NCBI GenBank assembly: GCA_019245415.1
Contig: JAFARO010000004.1
Span: 682,001-746,000, forward strand
Length of the DNA: 64,000 nucleotides
DNA from: Alphaproteobacteria bacterium
GTDB lineage: Bacteria > Pseudomonadota > Alphaproteobacteria > Micropepsales > Micropepsaceae
Direction: 5' to 3'
Positions 43,609-53,495 of the stretch are shown here, one piece after another. The notes beneath the pieces are model-generated. The model searched no databases, was not told the DNA's origin, and worked only from the letters and a program-made list of their open reading frames with translations. Both the position numbers and the translations under genes were made by a program. The number at the start of each line of letters is the position of its first letter. The first letter of the stretch is position 1.

Positions 43609-46600
43609 CTACTCGGCCGGCAGGCGCCGCGCCGGCCGTCCGCGGAACTCGCCGATGCGCATGCCCAGCCGATCGAGCCCGATATAGATCACCGGCGTGA
43701 TGTAGAGGGTCAGGAGCTGCGACAAGATCAGCCCGCCCACCACCGCGAGGCCGAGAGGCTGGCGGGTCTCCGATCCCGCGCCCAGCCCGACCGCGATCGG
43801 CAGCGTGCCCATCAGCGCGGCCATGGTCGTCATCATGATGGGGCGGAAGCGGATCAGCGCGGCTTCCTGTATCGCCTGCTCCGGCGGCACGTGCTCGCTG
43901 CGTTCGCGCGTCAAGGCGAAGTCGATCATCATGATGGCGTTCTTCTTGACGATGCCGATCAGCATGATCATGCCGACGAAGGCATAGAGGCTCAGGGGGA
44001 CGTTGAATAATTTGAGCGTGATCAGGGCACCGACCGCCGCGGAAGGCAGGCCCGAGAGAATGGTCAGCGGGTGGATGAAGCTCTCATAGAGGATGCCGAG
44101 CACGATATAGACCACGATCAGCGCCGCCAGCAGCAGCAATCCGATGCCGCTGGTCGATTGCTGATAGGCCTGCGCCGTTCCCTGGAACGAGGTGGCGATG
44201 GTGGATGGCATGCCGAGCCGGGCCTGCACGCGATCGATGCTGCTGACCGCGTCGCTCAGGGCATAGCCGGGAGCCAGATCGAAGGAGATTGTCACCGACG
44301 GCAACTGGCCCTGATGGTTGACGCTGAGCGGCATGGAGCCGCTGGTGATCTTCGTCACCGCCGTAAGCGGCACCAGCGTGCCGTCGCTCGCCGACACGTA
44401 AAGCCGCGACAGCGCGGTGGGATCGGTCTGGTATTGGGGCAGAAGCTCCAGGATCACCTGATAGGTGTCCGAAGACCCGTAAATCTGGGAAATCTGCCCG
44501 CCGCCGAAAGCCGCGCCCAGAGCCGTCTCGACCGCCGTCGGCGTGACGTTCAAGGCGGCCGCTTTGTCGCGGTCGATGGTGACGTTGACCGAAGGCGTCG
44601 TGAGCTGCAGGTCGCTGGTCACGTCGACGAAGCCCGCAGCGGTGCTCAGCGCGTTCATCAGCTTGATCGACCAGGTCTGCAGCTCCTCCTGGTCGAGATC
44701 CTGCAGCGTGTACTGGTACTGCGACTTGGTCAGCCGCCCGCCGATGCGGATCGAAGGCGGCACCTGCATGTAGATGTTGATGCCGGGGATGTGCGACAGC
44801 TTGGGCCTGAGCTCCTGGGCGACTTCCGCCGCCGAGAGCGCGTGCCAACAAAACAAATTGCCGATCAGGCAGCTATGCGCGCGCCGCTCGACGGGCTTGA
44901 GGCTGGCGAAGATGCGTCCACTGTTGGCGCCGCTGCTCGAGCCGCCCGAGCCCACCGCCGACATGAAGCCGTCGATGTTGGGGTCCCGCGCGACGATGGC
45001 TGCCGCCTGCTGCTGGTAGCGCACCATCTGCGCGAAGGAGGTGCCGTTCGCCGCTTCCGTCAATCCGAAGATCTGGCCCTGGTCGCTGGCAGGCAGGAAA
45101 TCCTGCTGCATCACGTAGAAAAGGCCGATGGTGGCGGCGATGCTGAGCAGGAAAACGATGAAGACGGCGCGGGCATGGCGGATGCTCCAGCCCAGCGTGC
45201 GCTCATAGCCCTTCTGCATGCGCTCGAAGCTGCGTTCGCTGAACTCGTAGAACCGGTTGTGACTGCGCTTGTGCTCGGGCTTGAGCATGCGCGCGCACAG
45301 CATCGGCGTCAGCGTCACCGAGACGATGCCGGAGAAGACGATCGCCAGCACGATGGTGACGGCGAATTCGTGCAGCAGCCGTCCCATGATCCCGCCCATG
45401 AAGATCAGCGGGATGAACACCGCCGCCAGCGACACCGTCATCGACAGGATGGTGAAGGCGATTTCGCGCGAGCCCTTGAGCGCGGCCTCGAAAGGCGGTT
45501 CGCCGTCCTCGACATGGCGCACCACGTTCTCGAGCATGACGATGGCGTCGTCGACGACGAAGCCGACGGAAAGCGTCAGCGCGAGCAGCGAAAGGTTGTC
45601 GAGGCTGTAGCCGAAATAGGCCATGCCGGCGAAGGTGCCGATCACCGCGATGGGCAGCGCCAGCGAGGGAATGATCGTCGCCGACAGCGTGCGCAGAAAG
45701 ACGAAAATGACCAGTACGACCAGCGCGCCGGCCAGCAGCAAGGTCGTCTGCACGTCGGACACCGACTGGCGGATCGAGATGGAGCGGTCATAGAGCACGT
45801 CCAGCTTCAGCGTCGCGGGGAGCTGCTGCAGGAAGCGCGGCAGGATCGATTTGACTTCGTCCACGACCTCGATGGTGTTGGAGCCGGGCTGTCGCTGGAT
45901 GGCGAGGACGATGGCGCGCCGGCCATTGTACCAGCTGGCGACATAGGGGTTCTCGACGCCGTTGATCGTGGTGGCGACGTCTTGGACGCGCACCGGCGCG
46001 CCGTTCTTGTAGGCGACGATCTGGTGGTTGAACGCTTCGGCGCTTTGCAGCTGGCCGCTCGAATGCACGACGATGGCCTGTTGCGGACCGTTCAACGTGC
46101 CGGTCGGCACGTTCGGATTGGCGGCGTTGGCGGCGCTGGCGATCTGGTCGATGCCGATGCCGCGCGCCGCCAGCTCGAACGGATCGGCCTGGATGCGCAC
46201 GGCGAATTTCTGCGAACCGTAGACATTGACCTGCGCCACGCCCGACAGCGTGGAGAGCTGCCGCGCCAGCAGCGTCTCGGCGTATTTGTCGACCTCGGAC
46301 AAGGGCAGGGTGGATGACCCCATCGCCAGATACATGATCGGCTGGTCGGAGGGGTTCACTTTCTTGTATGTCGGAGGCGCCGGCATCTGCTGCGGCAATT
46401 GGCGCTGGGCCGCCGCGATCGCCGACTGGACGTCCTGGGCCGCGCCGTCGAGGTTGCGGTCGAGGTCGAACTGGAGGGTGATCTGCGTCGAGCCCTGGGT
46501 GCTCGAGGAGCTCATCGAGCTGATGCCGGCGATGGTGGAGAACTGGCTCTCGAGCGGCGTGGCGACCGCCGAAGCCATCGTCTCCGGATCGGCGCCGGGA

Positions 46601-46752
46601 AGGCCGGCCGAAACCACGATGGTCGGGAAGTCGACGTTGGGCAGCTCGCTGACCGGCAGGGACGAATAGCCGAACAGGCCGAAGATCACGAGCGCCGCCA
46701 TGAGCAGCACCGTCATGATCGGCCGGCGGATGAAGACTTCCGAGACGTTCAT
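43609..46752 (-). CDS. RND efflux transporter permease (HAE1/MdtB type)
   Basis: 1047 residues with the twelve-helix RND layout, starting MNVSEVFIRRPIMTVLLMAA. The proton-relay pair is in LSVGFVVDDAIVMLENVVRH (Asp-Asp). The large periplasmic loops are present. It expels hydrophobic drugs or lipids with a periplasmic adaptor, here encoded upstream (overlap of four bases), and an outer-membrane channel found elsewhere. Unusual: in the second half an in-frame 39-base, AT-richer segment (44842-44880) adds the residues AHSCLIGNLFCWH between ERR and ALSAAEV, a place where relatives run straight through. Otherwise intact. Confidence 0.92.
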   Translation of the reverse strand: MNVSEVFIRRPIMTVLLMAALVIFGLFGYSSLPVSELPNVDFPTIVVSAGLPGADPETMASAVATPLESQFSTIAGISSMSSSSTQGSTQITLQFDLDRNLDGAAQDVQSAIAAAQRQLPQQMPAPPTYKKVNPSDQPIMYLAMGSSTLPLSEVDKYAETLLARQLSTLSGVAQVNVYGSQKFAVRIQADPFELAARGIGIDQIASAANAANPNVPTGTLNGPQQAIVVHSSGQLQSAEAFNHQIVAYKNGAPVRVQDVATTINGVENPYVASWYNGRRAIVLAIQRQPGSNTIEVVDEVKSILPRFLQQLPATLKLDVLYDRSISIRQSVSDVQTTLLLAGALVVLVIFVFLRTLSATIIPSLALPIAVIGTFAGMAYFGYSLDNLSLLALTLSVGFVVDDAIVMLENVVRHVEDGEPPFEAALKGSREIAFTILSMTVSLAAVFIPLIFMGGIMGRLLHEFAVTIVLAIVFSGIVSVTLTPMLCARMLKPEHKRSHNRFYEFSERSFERMQKGYERTLGWSIRHARAVFIVFLLSIAATIGLFYVMQQDFLPASDQGQIFGLTEAANGTSFAQMVRYQQQAAAIVARDPNIDGFMSAVGSGGSSSGANSGRIFASLKPVERRAHSCLIGNLFCWHALSAAEVAQELRPKLSHIPGINIYMQVPPSIRIGGRLTKSQYQYTLQDLDQEELQTWSIKLMNALSTAAGFVDVTSDLQLTTPSVNVTIDRDKAAALNVTPTAVETALGAAFGGGQISQIYGSSDTYQVILELLPQYQTDPTALSRLYVSASDGTLVPLTAVTKITSGSMPLSVNHQGQLPSVTISFDLAPGYALSDAVSSIDRVQARLGMPSTIATSFQGTAQAYQQSTSGIGLLLLAALIVVYIVLGILYESFIHPLTILSGLPSAAVGALITLKLFNVPLSLYAFVGMIMLIGIVKKNAIMMIDFALTRERSEHVPPEQAIQEAALIRFRPIMMTTMAALMGTLPIAVGLGAGSETRQPLGLAVVGGLILSQLLTLYITPVIYIGLDRLGMRIGEFRGRPARRLPAE

Positions 46753-48026
46753 GGCCGTTTGGCGGAGCGCCTGCCGGCAATGCTCACCGGCGAACCCGGC
46801 ACGACGCGCAGTTGGCCGTCGGTGACGACCTTGTCCCCCGGCCTGAGGTTGCCGGACACTGCTGTGGTCGCGCCCGCGTCGAACAGCACCTTCACCGGCA
46901 CGAGCTCGGCCTTGTTGTCGCGGCCGATCCGGTAGACGAAGCGGCTGTCGGGTCCGATGTTGACCGCGTCGTGCGGCACGGTCAGGGCATGATCGAGGGT
47001 GTTGAGCGCCACCGTCACGTCGACCAGCTGGCCGGGGATGAGCGCGCTGTCGCTGTTGGGATAGGTCGCGCGCAACTCGATGGTGCCGGTGGTGTTGCTG
47101 ACGGCGTTGCCGACGAAGTCCACCGGCGCCTCGATCAGCTTGTGTTCGGCGTCGTGGCGGTCGACCGTTGCCGTCAGCGCGTGTTGCTGCCAGCGCGCCT
47201 GGATGCTGGGAAGGTCGGACTGCGACAGCGAGAACGAGACCTTGACCGGCTGGACCTGGGTGATCACCACCAGCGTGTTGGAATTGCCGCCGCCGGACGG
47301 CGACGACGTGCTTGTCGCGGAGCCGTTGGTGCCCGAGCCCGACGCCGGCGAGCCGCCGCTCCCGCTCATCACCATGTTTCCCGGCTGCACCAGGATCGGC
47401 CCCGTCTTGCCGTCGATGGGGGAGCGGATGGTCGTGTAGCCCACATTCAGCGCCGCGGCCTGGATGGCGGCCTTGTCGGCCTGGACCGTCGCCTCGAAGC
47501 CCTTGGCGGCGGCGACGGTCTGGTCCACCTGCTGCTGGCTGGCGGCTCCCTGCGCCAGCAGGGCGCTATAGCGCCGGGCGTCGTTGCGGGCGCTGACGAG
47601 ACTGGCCTGGTCCTTGGCCATCTGGGCCTTGGCCTGAGCCAGGGTCGCCTGATAGGGCCGAGGATCGATCTGGAAAAGGAGCTGACCGACATGGACGATG
47701 TCGCCTTCCTTGAAGGCGGCGGACAGCAGCTGGCCGGTGACGCGCGCGGTCACGTCGACGGTGGCATTCGCGATCACGGTGCCCAAGGTATGCTCGGTCA
47801 CCGTCACGTTCGATTGCGCCACTTGGCCGATCCGGACCGGCGGCGGCGGGAGCGCGCGCGGCTTGTTTCCCGCCGGCGCCGCCACCAGCCGCCAAACGAC
47901 GAAAAGCAGCACCAGCACGCCCAGCACGCTCAAGATGAGCCGCGTGCGCGAATCGGGATTGCGGATCGCGGCTGGCATTTTGCGCACGTTGGCCGTATCG
48001 AAGGCGCTGGAAAATCGGATGTTCAT
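46749..48026 (-). CDS. RND efflux periplasmic adaptor (membrane fusion protein)
   Basis: 425 residues. One N-terminal membrane helix (about residues 30-48, LILSVLGVLVLLFVVWRLVA). The lipoyl/hairpin region has VTGQLLSAAFKEGDIVHVGQ and DPRPYQATLAQAKAQMAKD, typical of HlyD/MdtA-type adaptors, and the beta-barrel part follows. A Ser/Gly/Thr-rich linker of about 35 residues (SGSGGSPASGSGTNGSATS) interrupts the barrel domain, which is uncommon. It links the inner-membrane pump to an outer-membrane channel. The stop overlaps the permease ATG (46749-46752). Confidence 0.9.
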   Translation of the reverse strand: MNIRFSSAFDTANVRKMPAAIRNPDSRTRLILSVLGVLVLLFVVWRLVAAPAGNKPRALPPPPVRIGQVAQSNVTVTEHTLGTVIANATVDVTARVTGQLLSAAFKEGDIVHVGQLLFQIDPRPYQATLAQAKAQMAKDQASLVSARNDARRYSALLAQGAASQQQVDQTVAAAKGFEATVQADKAAIQAAALNVGYTTIRSPIDGKTGPILVQPGNMVMSGSGGSPASGSGTNGSATSTSSPSGGGNSNTLVVITQVQPVKVSFSLSQSDLPSIQARWQQHALTATVDRHDAEHKLIEAPVDFVGNAVSNTTGTIELRATYPNSDSALIPGQLVDVTVALNTLDHALTVPHDAVNIGPDSRFVYRIGRDNKAELVPVKVLFDAGATTAVSGNLRPGDKVVTDGQLRVVPGSPVSIAGRRSAKRP

Positions 48027-48263
48027 GCGGTCAAATTCCCTTGGCCTATTTAAGGCCGCGGCGGCTGGTTCCTAGCACGGCTGGGCATAAATTGGGTTCA
48101 CGAGACGCGATTTTTGTAACGAATTGCATCTGCCGCCGTGCCCCGCGATGGCGCGAGCACGCGTAAAGTTTTGTTAATACGGGGAAATCTGCCGCGCCGG
48201 CCGGCGATTGCCGATACGGCAGGCGCTCTCTATAAGCCCCGCTTCTCTCAGGCGCACCCCCGA

Positions 48264-50090
48264 ATGGACCTCCGCAACATCGCCATCATTGCCCATGTCG
48301 ACCACGGCAAGACGACGCTGGTGGACCAGCTCCTCAAGCAGTCCGGCTCGGTGCGCGAGAACCAGCACATGCAGGAGCGGGCGATGGACTCCAACGACCT
48401 GGAGCGCGAGCGCGGCATCACCATCCTCGCCAAATGCACCAGCGTCGAGTGGCACGGTACCCGCATCAACATCGTCGACACGCCGGGCCATGCCGATTTC
48501 GGCGGCGAGGTCGAACGTATCCTTTCCATGGTCGACGGCGTGGTGCTGCTGGTCGACGCCGCGGAATCGGTGATGCCGCAGACCAAGTTCGTCCTCTCGA
48601 AGGCGCTGAAGCTGGGCCTCAAGCCCATCGTCGTGATCAACAAGATCGACCGCACGGATGCCCAGCCCACCGAGACGCTGGAGAACATCTTCGACCTGTT
48701 CCTGGCGCTGGAGGCCAACGACAACCAGCTCGATTTCCATCATCTCTATGCCTCGGGGCGCAACGGCTGGGCGGTGGACGAGCTCGACGACGAACGCAAG
48801 AATCTCGATCCGCTGTTCCGGCGCATCGTCGAGGACGTGCCGCCGCCCAAGCCAATGGCGCTGGCGGGCGACGAGCATCCCTTCAAGATGCTGGTGACGA
48901 CTTTGGAGGCCGATCCCTATCTCGGCCGTGTGCTCACGGGCCGCATCGAATCCGGGGCGATGACCGTCAACCGCGTGATCAAGGTGCTCGACCGCACGGC
49001 CAAGGAGATCGAGCGCGCGCGGGTGACAAAGCTGCTGGCCTTCCGCGGGCTGGCGCGCGTGCCGGTGGCGCGTGCGGAAGCCGGCGACATCATCGCCATC
49101 GCCGGCCTGCAGATCGCCACCGTCGCCGACACGCTCTGCGACATGGGCGTGAGCGAGCCGATCCATGCCACGCCGATCGATCCGCCGACCCTGGCGATGA
49201 CGGTGTCGGTGAACGACTCTCCCTTGGCAGGCCGCGAAGGCGACAAGGTGCAGAGCCGCGTCATCCGCGAACGGCTCCTGCGGGAAGCCGAGGGCAATGT
49301 CGCCATCAAGCTCAAGGAGACCGGCGACGGCGCCTTCGAGGTGGCCGGCCGCGGGGAGTTGCAGCTCGGGGTCCTGATCGAGACCATGCGCCGCGAAGGC
49401 TTCGAGCTTTCGATCAGCCGGCCGCGGGTGCTGTTCCAGAGCGGCGAGAAGGGCGAGCGGCTGGAGCCGATGGAGGAAGTGACCGTCGACGTCGACGATC
49501 CCTATACGGGCGTGGTGATCGAGAAGCTCGCCTCCCGCAAGGGCGAGATGACCGACATGCGGCCGACCGGCGCCGGCAAGACGCGGCTCACCTTCCTGGC
49601 GCCGTCGCGCGGCCTGATCGGCTATCACGGCGAGTTCCTCACCGACACGCGCGGCACCGGCGTGATCAACCGCATGTTTCATTCCTATGCGCCGCACAAG
49701 GGCCCGATCGCCGGCCGCACCAACGGAGTCTTGATCTCCACCGGCGATGGCGAGGCGGTGGCCTATGCGCTGTGGTACCTCGAAGAGCGCGGCAAGCTCT
49801 TCATCGTGCCGGGCACCAAGGTCTATCAGGGCATGATCATCGGCCAGAACGCCAAGGACAACGATCTGGAAGTGAATCCCCTGCGCGCCAAGCAGCTCAC
49901 CAACATCCGCACCACCTCCAAGGACGAGGCGGTGCGGCTGACGCCGATCGTGGCGATGACGCTGGAGCAGGCCATCGCCTATATCGAGGATGACGAACTC
50001 GTCGAGGTCACGCCGCAATCCATCCGGCTGCGCAAGCGCGAACTTTCCCCGCATGAGCGCAAGCGCGCCGCGCGGGCGGAGGTAGACTAA
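48264..50090 (+). CDS. typA: Ribosome-associated translational GTPase TypA/BipA
   Basis: 608 residues. Classical GTPase motifs: [15 protein letters not shown] (P-loop), RERGITI (switch I), [13 protein letters not shown] (switch II) and [10 protein letters not shown] (G4). The C-terminal domain with [20 protein letters not shown] is BipA-specific. A ribosome-binding stress factor helping 50S assembly at low temperature. Start chosen at ATG 48264, where homology begins. The 237-base region upstream, shared divergently with the efflux adaptor, holds promoters for both but no gene. Confidence 0.95.
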   Translation: MDLRNIAIIAHVDHGKTTLVDQLLKQSGSVRENQHMQERAMDSNDLERERGITILAKCTSVEWHGTRINIVDTPGHADFGGEVERILSMVDGVVLLVDAAESVMPQTKFVLSKALKLGLKPIVVINKIDRTDAQPTETLENIFDLFLALEANDNQLDFHHLYASGRNGWAVDELDDERKNLDPLFRRIVEDVPPPKPMALAGDEHPFKMLVTTLEADPYLGRVLTGRIESGAMTVNRVIKVLDRTAKEIERARVTKLLAFRGLARVPVARAEAGDIIAIAGLQIATVADTLCDMGVSEPIHATPIDPPTLAMTVSVNDSPLAGREGDKVQSRVIRERLLREAEGNVAIKLKETGDGAFEVAGRGELQLGVLIETMRREGFELSISRPRVLFQSGEKGERLEPMEEVTVDVDDPYTGVVIEKLASRKGEMTDMRPTGAGKTRLTFLAPSRGLIGYHGEFLTDTRGTGVINRMFHSYAPHKGPIAGRTNGVLISTGDGEAVAYALWYLEERGKLFIVPGTKVYQGMIIGQNAKDNDLEVNPLRAKQLTNIRTTSKDEAVRLTPIVAMTLEQAIAYIEDDELVEVTPQSIRLRKRELSPHERKRAARAEVD

Positions 50091-50104
50091 AGCTCTTCCA
50101 CGAG

Positions 50105-50542
50105 TTAGTGCAGCACCTCGCCGCACATCTTCATCGCAGTGGATTTCATCCCTGCAGCGGATTCATTCATTTCGACGTACTGCTTGTGCAGAGCCGAGGC
50201 GTTGTCGTGTTCGCGGCCTATGGGGCAGAGTGTTTCGGCCTTTGTCGCTGCCGCTGTCGCATCGTCGAGTGCAGTGGCAGCATTGTCGAAATCCGCCAAA
50301 CCGTCGGGCCGGCAAAGTTCGGCGAAATAGGCCTTTTGTTTTTCGCCTTGCATGGTGCTCGCAATGCCGAAGGTGAGGAACAGCGAAAGCGCTTTGGTAT
50401 GCGCGCTCTCTACGGCGGACTGCGCCGTCGTCAGGCGTGCAATACCGGTCTTGCAGTCGTCTTGCTGTGCCAATGCGGATGATGTTGCCAATGCCACAGT
50501 AAGCGCAAGCGCCAGGACGCGGAAGTTCACTGGTGGGGTCAT
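50105..50542 (-). CDS. Hypothetical secreted protein
   Basis: 145 residues from ATG 50542 with a signal peptide (residues 1-25, SSALA-QQ). The mature part is helical and alanine-rich (FDNAATALDDATAAATKAET) with four cysteines (CKTG, LCRP, LCPIG, KMCGEV), which may pair. No family recognised. Convergent with typA. GC content is slightly lower than in neighbours. Confidence 0.6.
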   Translation of the reverse strand: MTPPVNFRVLALALTVALATSSALAQQDDCKTGIARLTTAQSAVESAHTKALSLFLTFGIASTMQGEKQKAYFAELCRPDGLADFDNAATALDDATAAATKAETLCPIGREHDNASALHKQYVEMNESAAGMKSTAMKMCGEVLH

Positions 50543-50729
50543 GACCGGCCAGCCTTCACGCCAGCCCCGCCATTGGGAAGCGCCGCGCACCGTTGTAGCT
50601 CAGTCTTCTGCATGGGCGTCACTCATAGTCGCAACGGATCGCGGTTCCATTTGAACCGGATCCTGTCCGCCAAACCCTAGCCCTCTCGCGATGTCGTCAC
50701 AAGCATACGCACTTGCGGGTCGCAGCGGC

Positions 50730-51803
50730 CTAGGCCTGATCCAGACTCGGAAAATAGGATTGTAATGTCCCTTCGCGGTGGACGTCGCACGTCGCGCAAT
50801 GCAGGCCGCCGCCAAACGGATAGACGCGATCGAACGCGCACGGGATCGTCTCGCAGCCGAGCGATTGCAACAGCGCCATCATGGCCTTCTCCGCCGCCTC
50901 GACGACGGCGGTACGCTCGTCCAGCATCAGGATGTTCATCGAAATCCAGTTGCTGACGTCACGCGACGGCGACCTCCCGCTGCGCACCGACGGCGGCGCA
51001 TCGACGAGGCGCCAGTCGTTCTTTGCAAGAAGCTCCAGCACCCCGTTCGTACACGGTCGTTGGGGATTGGTGAGCACAAGACCCGGCCGGATCGGAACGA
51101 AGGTCGCATCGATGTGGACCGGCGCGTGCTCGCGGAATCGGATCGTGTGGATACGGAAGCCGGGACCGAGATGGCGCGCGAGCCAGGCGGCGCCGAACGC
51201 ATTGCTCACCAGATCGGGCTGCCAGAAAATATCGCGGCCGAAGCGCGCGAAGCAGGCGGCGTCGAAGGCCGGCTCGAACTCGGTGAGCAGCGGCGCATCG
51301 TTCATGTCGAATGGGGCATGGTCGTGATACAGCGCGTCGCCCATCAGCGGTTTGGGTGCCGCGGTCCAGCGTGCGCCGGCTCGGAAATAGTCCTTGATCA
51401 AGGAACGATAAGCGCGGAACTCGAAATAGCGGCCGCGCTGCGCCATCGGCGCCTCGATGATCTCGTCGCCGATCACCAGCAAAACGTCGCGGGGGCAAGC
51501 GATGGCGCGGCCGCAGCCGACCGCCCAGTCCGGCGTCGCCGCGGCGACGTTCTGGTCGAAGCCATCCGGCCGGCGCACGACAATGCCCCGGCGCTGCAGC
51601 AACTCGGCGAACCCGTCCAACTGCCGTTCCGCGTCGTCCGCCACGCTTTGCGGCACGGGCGCGCCCCGGAAGCGGCGGGCCGGATCGCTGCGCGCGTAAT
51701 AGGGCGAAAAAGCAGGCTCGTATCCCATCTCGGCGGCGCCCCGCACCGAACCGACGATGACCTCGCGTAACGGGTCCCATTCGTTCCAGGAGTTGACGGT
51801 CAC
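50730..51803 (-). CDS. Amidinotransferase family protein
   Basis: 357 residues from a GTG start (51803), with MTVNSWNEWDPLREVIVGSV at the N-terminus, the usual opening of glycine/inosamine amidinotransferases. FREHAPVHIDATFVPIRPG contains the catalytic His, and FGGGLHCATCDVHREG the catalytic Cys. Members move an amidino group from arginine to an amine, as in creatine or streptomycin-type pathways, and some act as arginine/peptidylarginine-like deiminases. No partner gene indicates the acceptor. Starts four bases from the stop of the upstream SDR, suggesting one transcript. Confidence 0.85.
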   Translation of the reverse strand: MTVNSWNEWDPLREVIVGSVRGAAEMGYEPAFSPYYARSDPARRFRGAPVPQSVADDAERQLDGFAELLQRRGIVVRRPDGFDQNVAAATPDWAVGCGRAIACPRDVLLVIGDEIIEAPMAQRGRYFEFRAYRSLIKDYFRAGARWTAAPKPLMGDALYHDHAPFDMNDAPLLTEFEPAFDAACFARFGRDIFWQPDLVSNAFGAAWLARHLGPGFRIHTIRFREHAPVHIDATFVPIRPGLVLTNPQRPCTNGVLELLAKNDWRLVDAPPSVRSGRSPSRDVSNWISMNILMLDERTAVVEAAEKAMMALLQSLGCETIPCAFDRVYPFGGGLHCATCDVHREGTLQSYFPSLDQA

Positions 51804-51807
51804 GGAC

Positions 51808-52662
51808 TCAGTTTTTCCCCGGCACCAGCCCCAGCCGTCCGCCGATCATGCGGTCGACCATGCGTTTGGGAAACGTGTTCATGACGAAGTTCTGGATCGG
51901 GTCCGGGGTCAGCGTGTAGCGGACCTTGGGATGCGCGGCAGTGAGAGCGCGATGGATCGCCGCACCGAGCCGCTCCGGCTTCAGCCCCTTCGGCCCGTTC
52001 GCGATCATGTATTTGCGGATGCGATCCAGCGGCTCGCGATAGGGCGTGTTGTCGTATGGCGTGGCGTCGATTTTGTCGGCCTTGTCCCAGATCGCGGTCG
52101 CCACTGCGCCCGGCGCGATGACGATCACGTCGATGCCGAACAGCATCAGCTCGCGGCGCAGCGACTCCGCCAAGCCCTCGAGCCCGAATTTGGAAGCGCA
52201 ATAGGGACCGAGGAACGGGTTGGCGTTCCTGCCGCCGACCGAGGAGATCATCACGATGCGTCCGGGCTTTCCCTTGCGCGAACGGTCCGCGCCGAGCAAA
52301 GGCGCAAAGGCTTGGGTGACCGAGACCTGGGCCACCAGGTTGACGTCGAGCTGATGGCGCAGCTCGTCGATCTTGAGATAGAGCAGGGGACCTGCGACAG
52401 CGATGCCGGCATTGTTGACCAGGCCGAACAGCGTCTCGTTGCCGAGCGCCTGCGCCACCTGATCCGCCGCGCGGTTGACCGCGGCCGCATCCGTCACGTC
52501 GAACAGCAGCGGCACGAAATTGGCGCCAAACTCCGTTTTCAGCCGCTCGCCGTCCTGGGGCTTGCGGACGCTGCCGAAGACGCGGAAGCCGTTCTGGATC
52601 AGCACCTTGCTCGCGCCCCAGCCGATCCCGGTGGACGAACCTGTTACGACGACGGATTTCAT
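51808..52662 (-). CDS. Short-chain dehydrogenase/reductase
   Basis: 284 residues from ATG 52662. Cofactor motif TGSSTGIGWG, NNAGIAVAGPL, active-site Ser in MISSVGGRNA and Tyr/Lys in YCASKFGLEGL. The C-terminal part with VMNTFPKRMVDRMIGGRLG is typical of broad-range SDRs that act on lipids or alcohols; substrate unknown. Divergent from hisN with 33 bases between starts; coupled to the amidinotransferase on its downstream side. Confidence 0.85.
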   Translation of the reverse strand: MKSVVVTGSSTGIGWGASKVLIQNGFRVFGSVRKPQDGERLKTEFGANFVPLLFDVTDAAAVNRAADQVAQALGNETLFGLVNNAGIAVAGPLLYLKIDELRHQLDVNLVAQVSVTQAFAPLLGADRSRKGKPGRIVMISSVGGRNANPFLGPYCASKFGLEGLAESLRRELMLFGIDVIVIAPGAVATAIWDKADKIDATPYDNTPYREPLDRIRKYMIANGPKGLKPERLGAAIHRALTAAHPKVRYTLTPDPIQNFVMNTFPKRMVDRMIGGRLGLVPGKN

Positions 52663-52695
52663 GGCATCACCCCATTGGCACATGGGCGAGTATAC

Positions 52696-53487
52696 ATGAT
52701 CGAAGCCGAGACCATTGCGCTGGCCCATCGTCTTGCCGACGCCGCGGGTGAGGCGATCCGGCCCTATTTCCGCCGCCGCATCGATGTCGCCGACAAGGGC
52801 GCCGCTAAGGGCAAAGCCTTTGATCCCGTGACCGAGGCCGACCGCGAAGCCGAGCGCGTGATCCGCGCCATCCTCGAGCGCGAGCGGCCCGACGACGGAA
52901 TTCTCGGCGAGGAGTTCGGCGAAACACCCGGAACGAGCGGGCGGCGCTGGGTGCTCGATCCGGTGGACGGCACGCGCGCCTTCATCGGCGGCCGCCACGA
53001 ATGGGGCTCGCTGATCGCGCTCGAGGATAAGGGCCGCCCGGTTCTGGGCATCATCGATCAGCCGGTGCTGGGCGAGCGCTTCTTCGGCGTCAACCGGTCC
53101 GCCACATTGATCACGCACGACGAGACCTTGTCCTTGAAAGTGCGCGAATGCGCGGCGCTGTCGGAGGCCATTTTATGCTGCACGCATCCCACCGCCTATT
53201 TCGACGCGGCCGAACGCGCCGCGCTGGAGCGGCTCTCGGCTGAGGCGCGCATGACCCGCTTCGGCGGCGATTGCTACATCTTCGGCCTTCTGGCGATGGG
53301 ATTCTGCGACCTCATCGTCGAATCGAGCCTGCACCGCTGGGACGTCGCCGCGCTGATCCCGGTGGTCGAAGGCGCCGGCGGCATCATCACAGACTGGCAA
53401 GGCGGCGATTGCTCGCATGGCGGACAAGTCGTCGCCGCCGGAGATGCGCGTGTGCATCAAGCCGCGCTGAAGCTGCTGCGCGGATAG
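52696..53487 (+). CDS. hisN: Histidinol-phosphatase (inositol-monophosphatase type)
   Basis: 263 residues. Metal-site motifs FDPVTEADREAERVI, ILGEEFGE, WVLDPVDGTRAFIGG and HRWDVAAL are all present. The sequence DPVDGTRAFIGG and general length match HisN-like histidinol-phosphate phosphatases of alphaproteobacteria, which complete histidine biosynthesis and lack the HisB domain. Inositol-phosphatase activity cannot be excluded. ATG 52696 lies close to the divergent SDR. Followed by a serine hydrolase gene with a strong site. Confidence 0.85.
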   Translation: MIEAETIALAHRLADAAGEAIRPYFRRRIDVADKGAAKGKAFDPVTEADREAERVIRAILERERPDDGILGEEFGETPGTSGRRWVLDPVDGTRAFIGGRHEWGSLIALEDKGRPVLGIIDQPVLGERFFGVNRSATLITHDETLSLKVRECAALSEAILCCTHPTAYFDAAERAALERLSAEARMTRFGGDCYIFGLLAMGFCDLIVESSLHRWDVAALIPVVEGAGGIITDWQGGDCSHGGQVVAAGDARVHQAALKLLRG

Positions 53488-53495
53488 GAGGACCG

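Noticed and set aside
44071..46317. 748-residue plus-strand open frame opposite the RND permease
   Set aside because: Composition is that of an antisense shadow (many Arg, His, Gln); the minus-strand gene is a full RND transporter with the conserved Asp pair.
48174..50126. 650-residue minus-strand open frame opposite typA
   Set aside because: Antisense shadow; typA is unmistakable on the plus strand.
50593..50661. tRNA-like string (gttgtagctcag followed by ggttccatttgaacc)
   Set aside because: The D-arm-like start and T-arm-like end do not fit a cloverleaf: the T-loop lacks the TTCRA pattern in place, and no anticodon stem or acceptor pairing is seen.
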